This document shows, piece after piece, positions 52,512 to 60,338 of a stretch of DNA of 64,000 nt (position 1 is its first letter; each line of letters begins with the position of its first letter). The position numbers and the translations under genes were made by a program. Below the pieces are notes generated by a model. It worked only from the letters and a program-made list of their open reading frames with translations, had not been told where the DNA came from and made no database searches. This DNA is from Pseudomonadota bacterium. Lineage in GTDB: Bacteria > Myxococcota_A > Polyangia > Haliangiales > Haliangiaceae. The stretch covers positions 1 through 64,000 of the forward strand of contig JAEYYV010000103.1 in assembly GCA_023428295.1 (NCBI GenBank). The letters run 5' to 3'.

Positions 52512-53681
52512 ATGGTGTCTCTGGCTTCCCTTGGCCCCGATTCGATCGTCGGCACTTATCGGATCGTGAAAGAGCTCGGCCGTGGCGGCATGGGCACCGT
52601 TTACGAGGCCGCGCACACGCTCCTGCCCCGACGAGCAGCAATCAAGATCATGCACCCCGAGCTGCTCCGCCAGCCCGGCATGGCGACGCGCATGGTGCAG
52701 GAGGCCTGCATCCTCGAGGAGCTGAAGCGCCACGCGGGAATCGTGCGCGTGTTCGAGTGTGGCCTCCTCCCCGATCATCGCCCGTACATCGTGATGGAGC
52801 TCATCGAGGGTGAATCGCTCGCCTCGCGACTCCATCGTGTCCCCACGCTCCCGTCGATCGAGGTCGCGAAGATCCTCGCCGATGTCGCGACCGTTCTGTC
52901 GGCCGTTCATCAGTCGGGAATCGTCCACCGCGACCTCAAGCCGGACAACGTTCTGCTCACGCCGCGGGACGAGATCTATCCGCTACGCATCATCGATTGG
53001 GGCGTCGCTCGCCTGGGGCCGATGGGCCGGCTCACCCTCGACGGGATGACTCCGGGCACGCCGATCTATATGTCGCCGGAGCAAGCCACGGGTCGCAACA
53101 TCGGCCCCGCATGTGACATCTACTCGCTCGGCGTGATGGCGTACGAGATGTTGACCGGACATCCGCCGTTCGACGGTCGCACGCTCGCCGAGGTCGTTTG
53201 CATGCACCTGACGAGTGACGCCGTCCCGCTGCAGGAGCGGACGTGCGCACCGATCGAGCTGTGCGAGCTCGTGCATCGCATGCTCGAGAAGGAGCCGCAG
53301 GCCCGCCCGTCGGCGCAGGAGCTTCGTCGCCGTGCGCGCGCGCTCGCTGCGCTCACACCGGCGAGCACGTACGAGGGCTCCGATTACGCCGAGATGTCGA
53401 TCGAGCCGATCCGCGCGGTGCGCTCTCACGCGCCCGTCGTCGTCGAGCCCAACGTCCCCGAGGTCGTTCCGTCGGAAGAGGTGGTCGTCGTCGACCCCGA
53501 GTCGCTCGAGTACGGTGTGACAGAGATGCAGCCCGTGGTGCGCCGGCCGCGCTGGACGCCCGAGATCTCGCAGGTCGTGGAGGCCGTGATCGCGCCAGCG
53601 CGCAAGAACGCCATCACCCCGCGTTCGCATCGCGACCAAGTCGCGGGCGAGATCATCCTGCTCGAGAAGCGACGCTACTGA
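52512..53681 (+). CDS. Ser/Thr protein kinase, soluble
   Basis: A 389-residue kinase: LGRGGMGTVYEA, AAIKIM, VHRDLKPDNV, DWG in IIDWGVARL, GTPIYMSPEQ. A C-terminal region of about 100 residues rich in Val/Glu/Pro has no recognised domain, and there is no TM helix. ATG 52512 lies just after the intergenic dyad. The same DWG variant occurs in the divergent kinase at 51386-52390, suggesting they are duplicates. Confidence 0.92.
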   Translation: MVSLASLGPDSIVGTYRIVKELGRGGMGTVYEAAHTLLPRRAAIKIMHPELLRQPGMATRMVQEACILEELKRHAGIVRVFECGLLPDHRPYIVMELIEGESLASRLHRVPTLPSIEVAKILADVATVLSAVHQSGIVHRDLKPDNVLLTPRDEIYPLRIIDWGVARLGPMGRLTLDGMTPGTPIYMSPEQATGRNIGPACDIYSLGVMAYEMLTGHPPFDGRTLAEVVCMHLTSDAVPLQERTCAPIELCELVHRMLEKEPQARPSAQELRRRARALAALTPASTYEGSDYAEMSIEPIRAVRSHAPVVVEPNVPEVVPSEEVVVVDPESLEYGVTEMQPVVRRPRWTPEISQVVEAVIAPARKNAITPRSHRDQVAGEIILLEKRRY

Positions 53682-53858
53682 ACGTGGGTCGCGAAGGCCC
53701 TGTGCAGCGCCTGATCGTGGCGCGAGCGCACGGCGTTTGCCTCGCAGGTGGGAGCAACGTGAGTCGCTCGTGAGACTTGCGCGAGGTCGTAGCGCCGGCG
53801 CGCGGTGCGCCCGTGCGCACGTCAGCGGGCTTGCATTTTCAGCGTCTCTTGCAGAAGC

Positions 53859-53874
53859 GGGCACGCGGTGTGCT
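53859..53874 (+). promoter_or_regulatory. Sigma-54-like promoter before the small membrane protein operon
   Basis: GGGCACGCGGTGTGCT carries the GG-CACG -24 core and a GTGCT -12 half at the exact sigma-54 spacing. The predicted start near 53885 lies just ahead of AAGGAG and ATG 53902. Confidence 0.5.
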
Positions 53875-53901
53875 CCAGGAAACGCACAAGGAGAAATGAC
53901 A

Positions 53902-54138
53902 ATGACCACCCGCAATGGCACCACCACCAGCATCGGTTCTTCCGTCGACGAGCGTATCGACTCCCTCAAGGAGAGCGCGAGCGCGATCAAGAACCGCGTC
54001 ATCGATGTGAAGGACCAGGCCGTGGATCGTGGCAACGCGGTCCTCGATCGCTCGACCGACTACATCCGCGAGAACCCGCTCAAGTCGGTCGCGATCGCGT
54101 TCGGCATTGGCTACATCGCGATGCGCATCTTCCGCTGA
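53902..54138 (+). CDS. Small membrane-anchored stress protein, DUF883 / ElaB-YqjD-like
   Basis: A 78-residue protein: a soluble helix with heptads (SVDERIDSLKESASAIKNRVIDVKDQAVDRGNAVLDRSTDYI) and a C-terminal membrane helix ending RENPLKSVAIAFGIGYIAMRIFR. The R-E-N-P-x-K-S-V-x-x-A motif and length match the ElaB/YqjD family, which bind ribosomes at the membrane in stationary phase. I choose ATG 53902 because AGGAG lies 8 bases ahead; ATG 53896 is closer to it. First of three similar genes in an operon. Confidence 0.85.
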   Translation: MTTRNGTTTSIGSSVDERIDSLKESASAIKNRVIDVKDQAVDRGNAVLDRSTDYIRENPLKSVAIAFGIGYIAMRIFR

Positions 54139-54152
54139 TCGCGAGTCGTGTC

Positions 54153-54473
54153 ATGAACACCGCGAAACGCGACGCGAACCTCGCACCGACCGAGCTCATC
54201 GGCGGCGTCATCGACGACGCGCGCGAGCTCGCGAGTGCAGAGATCGACAAGCTCAAAGCAGAAGCGAAGCAGGTCGGCGAGACCGCGAAGATCACGGGCA
54301 TCGCGCTCGGGATCCTCATCATGGCCGCCGTCATGATCGGAACTGCGATGGCGCTCGGCCTCGTCGCCGCCGGCATCCCGCCATGGGCAGGGTTCGGCAT
54401 CGTCGGGGTCGTCGCGGCATTCGCGGGAATCGTGGTCGTGACGCGCCCGCGCAAGATCGCTAACGCAACGTGA
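54153..54473 (+). CDS. YqjE / putative holin-superfamily membrane protein
   Basis: A 106-residue protein with an N-terminal amphipathic helix (ELIGGVIDDARELASAEIDKLKAEAKQVGETAK) and two membrane helices (GIALGILIMAAVMIGTAMALGLV, GFGIVGVVAAFAGIVVV). This is the DUF1469/YqjE pattern, often labelled phage holin superfamily III but found beside yqjD in chromosomes. No phage genes are near. ATG 54153, 14 bases after the previous stop. Confidence 0.85.
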   Translation: MNTAKRDANLAPTELIGGVIDDARELASAEIDKLKAEAKQVGETAKITGIALGILIMAAVMIGTAMALGLVAAGIPPWAGFGIVGVVAAFAGIVVVTRPRKIANAT

Positions 54474-54493
54474 ACGAAGAGGAGAGATACGTC

Positions 54494-54901
54494 ATGGACG
54501 AAGATCAGATCGCGGTCGAAGAAGCCGACAAGCGCGCGGAGCGAGCGAAGGAGTCGCTGCGCTCGCGTCTTCACGAGCTCGAGCGTCGCTACGAGCAAGC
54601 GAAGGACAAGCTCGATCTCGGTGCACGGATCGCACAGCATCCGCGTGCGGCTGTCGGGATCGCGCTCGGTGCGGGACTCTTGCTCGGCTTCATCAGCGGC
54701 GGTCGCAAGGCTGCCGCGATCGACGGCGACAAGCGAACCATCGGTGGAACGATCGTCGCGGCGCTCGGAGCGCTAGCGATCAACGCGATCAAGGATGCAG
54801 CGCTTCGCGAGGGAACCGAGATCGCGAAGGGCTGGTGGGCCGACCGCACCGAGCGGAACGCCTCCAGCGATCCGTCGGTCGAAGCCTTCCTCGAGCACTG
54901 A
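54494..54901 (+). CDS. YqjD/DUF3618-like membrane-associated protein
   Basis: About 135 residues: a charged coiled-coil N-terminus (VEEADKRAERAKESLRSRLHELERRYEQAKDKLDLG), then AQHPRAAVGIALGAGLLLGFISGGRK, the short membrane helix after a R/H-P motif characteristic of the ElaB/DUF3618 type, and a C-terminal helix that may also be hydrophobic (IGGTIVAALGALAINAIKDAA). ATG 54494 is preferred because GAGGAG lies upstream; GTG 54470 overlaps the previous stop. Third gene of the membrane-stress operon. Confidence 0.78.
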   Translation: MDEDQIAVEEADKRAERAKESLRSRLHELERRYEQAKDKLDLGARIAQHPRAAVGIALGAGLLLGFISGGRKAAAIDGDKRTIGGTIVAALGALAINAIKDAALREGTEIAKGWWADRTERNASSDPSVEAFLEH

Positions 54902-55512
54902 TGCGTCTCCTCGTCGTACTCGCGATCGCGCTGGCGAGCGCGAGTGCGCGCGCCGACGGCTTCTATTTCACGGAGTCCGTCGGCGTGTCACTGCCACGCG
55001 GGGACCTGCAGCCCTACGTGCTGCAGCCGATGAAGGTGCGGCTCGCGGTCGGAGCGCGTTGGAGGTTCGTCGCGATCGAGCCGTGGATGTCGGCTGACAT
55101 TCAAGGTGATCGCGATGGCGCGTTCAAAGGCATCCTCGGTGGGGAACCTCCCGAGGGGACGTCCGATCTCGCGACGTACGGTGTCGACGCGAAGCTCGTC
55201 GGTCGACTGCACGAACATCTCTCGGTGTACGTGCGTGGCGGTCCGAGCATCGTCGAGGCGAACGGCGCTCTCGAGGGCTACGCGGGCTACGGCATGGGCG
55301 TCAGCTCGGGCGTCACGATCTCCGGGCGCGTTCGCGCGCTCGGGTTCCTCTGGGCGCCGCTGTTCTTCGTCAAGCGCGGGCCCTTCATCACGGGCTCGCT
55401 CTATCTCGACCAAGGCTTCGACTTCTATCGGCTGAAGATGCCCGGTGCGCCCGACATCGATGGACGCGTCGGACACGTCAGCGTGGGCTTCTCGCTCGGC
55501 TCTGACTTCTGA
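54901..55512 (+). CDS. Small exported outer-membrane-like beta-barrel protein
   Basis: A 203-residue protein with signal peptide LLVVLAIALASASARA. The mature part has alternating strands (RLAVGARWRFVAIEPWMSAD, KLVGRLHEHLSVYVRGG, YGMGVSSGVTISGRVRALGFLWAP) and ends in GHVSVGFSLGSDF with the aromatic C-terminus of an outer-membrane barrel. Family unknown. It overlaps the previous gene by one base (TGATG), so it is in the same operon. Confidence 0.8.
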   Translation: MRLLVVLAIALASASARADGFYFTESVGVSLPRGDLQPYVLQPMKVRLAVGARWRFVAIEPWMSADIQGDRDGAFKGILGGEPPEGTSDLATYGVDAKLVGRLHEHLSVYVRGGPSIVEANGALEGYAGYGMGVSSGVTISGRVRALGFLWAPLFFVKRGPFITGSLYLDQGFDFYRLKMPGAPDIDGRVGHVSVGFSLGSDF

Positions 55513-55582
55513 GGGTGACAGCTGCATCCTCGAGGGCTCGCGGCTGCGAGCGAACCCTCGTGGATGATCGCGGTGTTGCGCG

Positions 55583-55598
55583 TGGCATGTCCGCTGCT
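55583..55598 (+). promoter_or_regulatory. Sigma-54-like promoter before the small two-helix protein
   Basis: TGGCATGTCCGCTGCT fits TGGCAYG-N4-YTGCW at the exact spacing and shares TCCGCTGC with the element at 41406. The predicted start near 55609 lies ahead of ATG 55630. Confidence 0.55.
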
Positions 55599-55629
55599 CT
55601 AGCTGCGGCATACGACCGTGGATGTTCCC

Positions 55630-55884
55630 ATGCACCGCTTGATCGCCTCAACCTTCGATCTCCTCGCGCTCACGATCGCGCTCGTCGCGGGCGCTGTGAT
55701 CGGCGTCATCGCTGGCCTTCAAACCGGCGGCATCCGGATCGAAGCGATCGTCATCGTCGGTGCGGTGATCGCGCTCGCCGTCGTGTCGTTAACTAGGCTC
55801 TTACAACCACCCAAGGTGATCCTCACAGCCGCTGACGGGAGCAGTCGTCACCGAAGTGCGCGACCTCCCACGACTCCGCGCTGA
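55630..55884 (+). CDS. Small two-helix membrane protein, unknown
   Basis: An 84-residue protein with two membrane helices (STFDLLALTIALVAGAVIGVIAG, IEAIVIVGAVIALAVVSL) and a basic, Ser/Pro-rich C-terminal tail (SSRHRSARPPTTPR). GTG 55618 is an alternative start. Nothing identifies the family. A sigma-54-like promoter lies about 32 bases upstream of ATG 55630. It is the last gene on this part of the operon region and is followed by 113 bases without a gene. Confidence 0.6.
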   Translation: MHRLIASTFDLLALTIALVAGAVIGVIAGLQTGGIRIEAIVIVGAVIALAVVSLTRLLQPPKVILTAADGSSRHRSARPPTTPR

Positions 55885-55997
55885 CGAAGCCATTTATTCG
55901 ACGTCGATCGATCGCAGTGCGAACATGTGCGCCGCTGTGCGCGACGAAGTAAAAAATAGATTGCCACTCCATGCAGTTGCTACTCGTCCGGAGATTC

Positions 55998-57143
55998 ATG
56001 GATAGTGGAACTATGCGGTCTTTTCTCGCTGCTTCACTGATGGTGATTGGGTGTGGAGACAACCTGGGAGCCGGCGAAGATACCGGCACTCACGACACGG
56101 ATAGCGCGGGTATCGACAACTCGGGGGCGGTCATCAATAAGTTGATCCCTCAAGTTTGTGCTGCGCATTCGTGGCCCAGCGTCTTCGCGCAAGACAAGGA
56201 CCTCGGCCTTCGCGCCATACCGACGCAGCAAGGCGCTGCGATCTTCTCGGTGGCGCGTGAAGGCGGAGCGCTCTACGGCTTCGTCGTCGATGCGCGTGGC
56301 CTGATCATCGGCGACGCGAACGGGACCAAGGTCCTCGACGGGAGCTTCCACGAGCTCTCGGCGACGGAGATCGATGGTCGCTTGGTTGTCGCGACACGCG
56401 ATGACACGAAGATCTTCGTCCACATGCTGAGTGACGATCTCACCGACGCGTATTTGCTCGGCACGATGTCGGGCACGATGCTCGGTGACACGTTGATGAT
56501 GTACGCGCGCGGTCACTACATCTCGGCGGCTGGCTCGCCGGAAGGAATCACCGCGAGCACGTTCGACGCGAACTGGACCGAGATGGGATCGCAGTTCGTC
56601 CAGCGCACCTCGCCGCTCTCCATGACGAGCGCGCGCTACGGCAACGACGCGATGGTCGCGTGGTCCACGCCGGGCGACTGTCACCTCGCGCGCGTCGCCG
56701 CGGAGACGCACGACGTGCAGAACTTCGCGTGCCGCAACAACCGCATCGCGACCAACTTCGCCGAGAAGTCGGGCCAGATGGTGTTCGAGGAGAACGGCGG
56801 CATTCGTCGCTCGGACCTCCTGATCGGCGCGCACAACGAGATCGCGAACAATAGCCAGCTCGTTCCGACCGGCAAGTCGCCGCGCATCGTGTTCGATGGC
56901 CGCCGCTACTGGGCGTCGTACATCAATACGCACGGCGACATCACCCTCGGCTATCTCGAGGAGGATGGCTCGCTCGCGTCGATGACGATCGAGGGCATTC
57001 GCCCGGCGGACGGCGCGTACGATCTCGCGGTGATCGATGGCGCGGTGTGGATCTACGCGTTCGACGGCGACAACCGCTACAGCGCGAACAAGATGTGCCT
57101 GACGCGTGAGGGTCTCGACCCGACGATTCACTCGTCGATCTAG
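55998..57143 (+). CDS. Lipoprotein of unknown function, beta-propeller-like
   Basis: About 381 residues. A hydrophobic N-terminus MRSFLAASLMVIGCGDN carries a lipobox ending VIGC, then an Asp/Thr-rich linker (GEDTGTHDTDSAG). The mature body of about 330 residues shows repeated beta units (AIFSVAREGGALYGFVVD, GRLVVATRDDTKIFVHML, MMYARGHYISAAG, MVFEENGGIRR) that suggest a propeller. Three Cys pairs may be disulfides. I choose ATG 55998 because GGAG is 4 bases ahead; ATG 56013 and the 55971 start remain possible. Convergent with the GNAT gene. Confidence 0.75.
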   Translation: MDSGTMRSFLAASLMVIGCGDNLGAGEDTGTHDTDSAGIDNSGAVINKLIPQVCAAHSWPSVFAQDKDLGLRAIPTQQGAAIFSVAREGGALYGFVVDARGLIIGDANGTKVLDGSFHELSATEIDGRLVVATRDDTKIFVHMLSDDLTDAYLLGTMSGTMLGDTLMMYARGHYISAAGSPEGITASTFDANWTEMGSQFVQRTSPLSMTSARYGNDAMVAWSTPGDCHLARVAAETHDVQNFACRNNRIATNFAEKSGQMVFEENGGIRRSDLLIGAHNEIANNSQLVPTGKSPRIVFDGRRYWASYINTHGDITLGYLEEDGSLASMTIEGIRPADGAYDLAVIDGAVWIYAFDGDNRYSANKMCLTREGLDPTIHSSI

Positions 57144-57146
57144 TCG

Positions 57147-57695
57147 TTAGAGCCGGTACTGGTAGCAAACCTCGACGACGCCGAAGCCGCGGACCGTCGA
57201 GTTGGTGCGGCCTGACACCTGGCCGCCCATCGCTTCGTAGAACCGCCGCGCGTGGGCGTTGTTCTCGAGCACCCAGATGATCATCGTCGCCATGTGCCTC
57301 GCGCGGCACCAGTCGGTGACCACCTCGAAGAGCTCGCGACCGAGGCCGTATCGCTTCGCGCGATCGAGGATGTAGATCTCGTAGAGCTCGCCGACGAGCT
57401 GCCCCTGACGCCTCGACGGCCCCGCGTTCGCGAAGCCGACGATGTCACCGTGCGTGGTGTCGTACGCGACGAGGTTGAGCGCGCCGTGATCCGCGAGGAT
57501 CTCGCGACGCTGATTGATGCGCCGCGCCGGATCCATGGTGTCGAGGATCGAGTCCGGCAAGATGCCGCGATAGCTCGACTGCCAGCTCTTGGTCTGCACG
57601 CGTGCGATCTCGGTCGCGTCGTCGATCGTCGCGGGCCGCACGGCGAAGCGCGCGGTGGACACGCTGAACAGAGCCTGCACGTCCAAAGCGTACAC
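57147..57695 (-). CDS. GNAT-family N-acetyltransferase
   Basis: About 182 residues with the GNAT fold: N-terminal RPATIDDATEIARVQTKSWQSSYRGILP, motif A with the acetyl-CoA loop in YEIYILDRAKRYGLGRELFEVVTDW (consensus Q/R-x-x-G-x-G/A at RYGLGR) and C-terminal NNAHARRFYEAMGGQVSG. Substrate unknown; this subgroup often acetylates small amines or protein termini. GTG 57695 is placed 2 bases after the preceding kinase stop; later GTGs are possible. Last gene of a three-gene minus-strand transcript with the WGR protein and the kinase. Confidence 0.9.
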   Translation of the reverse strand: MYALDVQALFSVSTARFAVRPATIDDATEIARVQTKSWQSSYRGILPDSILDTMDPARRINQRREILADHGALNLVAYDTTHGDIVGFANAGPSRRQGQLVGELYEIYILDRAKRYGLGRELFEVVTDWCRARHMATMIIWVLENNAHARRFYEAMGGQVSGRTNSTVRGFGVVEVCYQYRL

Positions 57696-57697
57696 GA

Positions 57698-59320
57698 CTA
57701 CAGTGCGTCGAGATCCGGAACCCATCCTTCGATGAAGTAGAGGTACCAAGCCGCACCGAGCGCGAGCACGACGAGCGCGAGGACGATCCACGGCCACACG
57801 CGGCGGCGCGTTGGCGCCGCGGGCTCGGTCGCTGTTCTCGTCGCGGCGCTGACCACCACGCCGCTGTCTTCGTGAACCGGGAACGTGCTCGCCGCGAGCT
57901 GGGCGCGAGCTGCCTCCGTCGTCGCCGGCACGTCTGCTGCCGTTTCGGGTAGTGGCGGCGGTGGCGACGAAGGTGCAGGTGCCGGCGAAGGTGAAGGAGC
58001 GGGAGGCGACTCCGCGGCGATGGGCGCGGGTTGCTTGGATGGCAGGATCGGTCGCGACGGGCGCGGCTCGGTCTTCAGCTCGCCGGTCTCGGTGTCGCGA
58101 CGGATCACGTGCGCCGACGTGCGCGGCGACGGCGTCGCGCGCGCCACGGCCTCGATGTACGCGGGGCTCGCCACCGTCGTCGGCGCTTCGTTCGCGAACT
58201 CGCGGGCCTTTGGCTTCTGGAGCGAGCGTGTCGTCGCCCGCTTTCGCTTGGGGGGTGCGTGATCGATCGTGTCGAAGTCATCGGGATCGGTGTCGAGCGT
58301 CGCCTGCGATGCCTCGGTGACCGCGCCCAGCGCCTCGAGCTCGATCTGCTGGTGCGTGGTGAGCTCGGAGCTGCCGCTCGTCGAGTCGGGGGAATGAGGC
58401 CTCTTGCGCCGGCTCGACTCGACCCACTCGGCGAGCTGCGAGCTCGTGACGATGTTGTCCGTCGTGCGCGCTGCATTGTGGATCGCGGCGCGCATCGCAG
58501 CGGCGGTCTGCCATCGCAGCGCGGGATCGCGTTGCAGCGCGGTCATCACGATGTCGTCCACGTCGCTCGGGACCTTCGCGTTCCATCGCGACGGCGGTTG
58601 GATCGGCATCTCGCGCAGCCGCATGATGGTCTCGAAGTCCGTCGATGCGTGGAACAGGCGACGCGCCGCGAGCATCTCGTGAGCGATCACACCGAGGCCG
58701 AACAGGTCCGCGCGAAGATCGAGGTGACCGAGCGTGTACTCCGGCGCGATGTACGCGTACTTGCCTTTGATGTAGCCGGCCTGTGTCTGCACCTCGCCGG
58801 CATCCGCGACCTTGGCGATGCCGAAGTCGATGAGCTTCACCACGCCCGTGCTCGAGACGATGATGTTCCCCGGCGACACGTCGCGATGAATGATGCCGAG
58901 CGGACGCCCGCCGTCATCGCAGAGGTTGTGCGCGTGATCGAGCGCGTCGCAGATCTGCCCGAGGATCGCCAGCACGATGCCCACCGGCATCGCGTGCGTC
59001 TCCTCGCTCTGCTGCATGATGTCGGTCAGCGTCGGGCCAGCGACGTACTCCATCGCGATGAAGTACGTGTCCTCGTGCTTTCCGAGGTCGTAGATCTGCG
59101 CGACGTTGCCGTGGCGCAGATGGCTCGCGAGTCGCGCCTCGTGCGTGAACATCTTGAGCATCTTCGGGTCGTCAGCGATGTGCGGCAGCAATCGCTTGAG
59201 CGCGACCTGCTTGCGAAACCCTGCAAGCCCGATCTGCTCTGCACGATGCACCGTCGCCATCCCGCCGGCCCCCAGCCGCTCGTAGATGACGTACGGCCCC
59301 ATGACCTCGGGGGTAGCCAC
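57698..59320 (-). CDS. Membrane Ser/Thr protein kinase
   Basis: A 540-residue kinase: LGAGGMATVHRA, VALKRL, IIHRDVSPGNII (a myxobacterial HRDVSPxN variant), VKLIDFGIAKV and a diverged activation segment KGKYAYIAPE. A long Pro/Ser/Ala-rich linker (about residues 320-510) leads to one C-terminal TM helix (VWPWIVLALVVLALGAAWYLYFIE), with only a short tail beyond it. GTG start at 59320. It lies 29 bases downstream of the triple-WGR gene and is followed at once by the GNAT gene. Confidence 0.92.
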   Translation of the reverse strand: MATPEVMGPYVIYERLGAGGMATVHRAEQIGLAGFRKQVALKRLLPHIADDPKMLKMFTHEARLASHLRHGNVAQIYDLGKHEDTYFIAMEYVAGPTLTDIMQQSEETHAMPVGIVLAILGQICDALDHAHNLCDDGGRPLGIIHRDVSPGNIIVSSTGVVKLIDFGIAKVADAGEVQTQAGYIKGKYAYIAPEYTLGHLDLRADLFGLGVIAHEMLAARRLFHASTDFETIMRLREMPIQPPSRWNAKVPSDVDDIVMTALQRDPALRWQTAAAMRAAIHNAARTTDNIVTSSQLAEWVESSRRKRPHSPDSTSGSSELTTHQQIELEALGAVTEASQATLDTDPDDFDTIDHAPPKRKRATTRSLQKPKAREFANEAPTTVASPAYIEAVARATPSPRTSAHVIRRDTETGELKTEPRPSRPILPSKQPAPIAAESPPAPSPSPAPAPSSPPPPLPETAADVPATTEAARAQLAASTFPVHEDSGVVVSAATRTATEPAAPTRRRVWPWIVLALVVLALGAAWYLYFIEGWVPDLDAL

Positions 59321-59349
59321 ATCACCACTCTAACGCCAGGACGCGGCGC

Positions 59350-60225
59350 TTAGACCTCTTCGTAGCCCTTGTTCGTTTTTTCGGTGATCAGTTTATCGGC
59401 GTCTTTTTGCGCCAGGGCTGGACTGGCGAAGTCCTTGGTCTTCTCTTGACCGTTGGTCCCGACCTTGCCGAACCGCACGGTGTGCGAGCTGCCCTCGACG
59501 CGGATCTCCCAGAACTTACTGCCGCCATGCTCGAAGCGACGAGCGCCCGCGTCTCCGTCGAGGTGGCTGTCGTCACCGTCGGTGTCGGGGCTCTCGTCGT
59601 CGTCGTCGTCGTCGTCATCGTCATCGGCCGCGTCGGAGTCGTCGTCCGCTCCGCCACCATCGTCGGCGGCCGCACTGCCTTTCTCGACGTAGCCCTTGCC
59701 GGTCTTCTCCTTGACGAGCTTGTCGTACAGCTTCTGTGCCTTCGCGTCAGAGCCTTCGTCCTTCATGGTCGTCGCGCCGGCCGCGCCGATCTTTCCGTAG
59801 CGCGTGAGCACCTGCGTGCCGTCGATGCGGATCTCCCAGAACTTGCTCGACGAGCCCTCGACGAACTCGAAGTAACGCGCGCCAGCCGTGATCACGGGCG
59901 CGGGTGGCGGTGGCGGCGCGGCGGCAACCTCGCCATCGTCGTCGCCCGTGGCGACATTGTCGTTCGCGTCGTTGCCCGTGTCGTCGCCATCGTCATCGGG
60001 TGCGGTGCCGCCCGCGGTCTTCTCTTCGTATCCTTTGTTCGTCTTCTCTTTGATGAGCTTGTCGTAGAGCTTCTGTGCTTTCGCATCGGAGCCCTCGTCC
60101 TTCACGGTGGTCGATCCGGACGCGCCGATCTTCCCGTAGCGCGTGAAGACTTCATTGCCGTCTCTCCAGATCTCCCAGAACTTGCTCGACGAGCCTTCGG
60201 TGAACTCGAAGTAACGCTTCGACAT
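59350..60225 (-). CDS. Triple WGR-domain protein with acidic linkers
   Basis: A 291-residue protein with three WGR domains: residues 1-65 (KRYFEFTEGSSSKFWEIWRDG...RYGKIG), 115-180 (ARYFEFVEGSSSKFWEIRIDG) and 228-291 (ARRFEHGGSKFWEIRVEGSS). Each carries the W-x-R/W-G-R-like core (here RYGKIG or RFGKVG). Asp-rich linkers, including a run of ten Asp at about 206-215, join them. WGR domains bind nucleic acid ends or poly-ADP-ribose in PARPs, and in bacteria are found fused to diverse partners. The first two repeats are near-identical, which suggests recent duplication. Start ATG 60225. First gene of the operon with a Ser/Thr kinase. Confidence 0.9.
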   Translation of the reverse strand: MSKRYFEFTEGSSSKFWEIWRDGNEVFTRYGKIGASGSTTVKDEGSDAKAQKLYDKLIKEKTNKGYEEKTAGGTAPDDDGDDTGNDANDNVATGDDDGEVAAAPPPPPAPVITAGARYFEFVEGSSSKFWEIRIDGTQVLTRYGKIGAAGATTMKDEGSDAKAQKLYDKLVKEKTGKGYVEKGSAAADDGGGADDDSDAADDDDDDDDDDESPDTDGDDSHLDGDAGARRFEHGGSKFWEIRVEGSSHTVRFGKVGTNGQEKTKDFASPALAQKDADKLITEKTNKGYEEV

Positions 60226-60302
60226 CGATCCCTCCGACCAGCAAGCTTAACGCGGAGTTAGGGGCCGTAGGATTCATTTAGGGAGTACTCAGCGAACGCT
60301 TA

Positions 60303-60317
60303 GGAACGAAGTGTTCC
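60303..60317. promoter_or_regulatory. Inverted repeat GGAAC-N5-GTTCC between divergent genes
   Basis: GGAAC (60303-60307) and GTTCC (60313-60317) form a perfect short dyad in the 113-base gap between the WGR gene and the cytochrome gene. It is a weak operator candidate. Confidence 0.3.
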
Positions 60318-60338
60318 GCGAATGGGCAGAGTGGCTTC

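Noticed and set aside
54153..54473. Prophage holin
   Set aside because: The fold label is shared with YqjE; the neighbours are stress-type membrane genes and there are no lysis, capsid or integrase genes.
59500..59700. Asp codon run as a simple tandem repeat or assembly artefact
   Set aside because: It keeps the frame between two good WGR domains and mixes codons, so it reads as an acidic linker.
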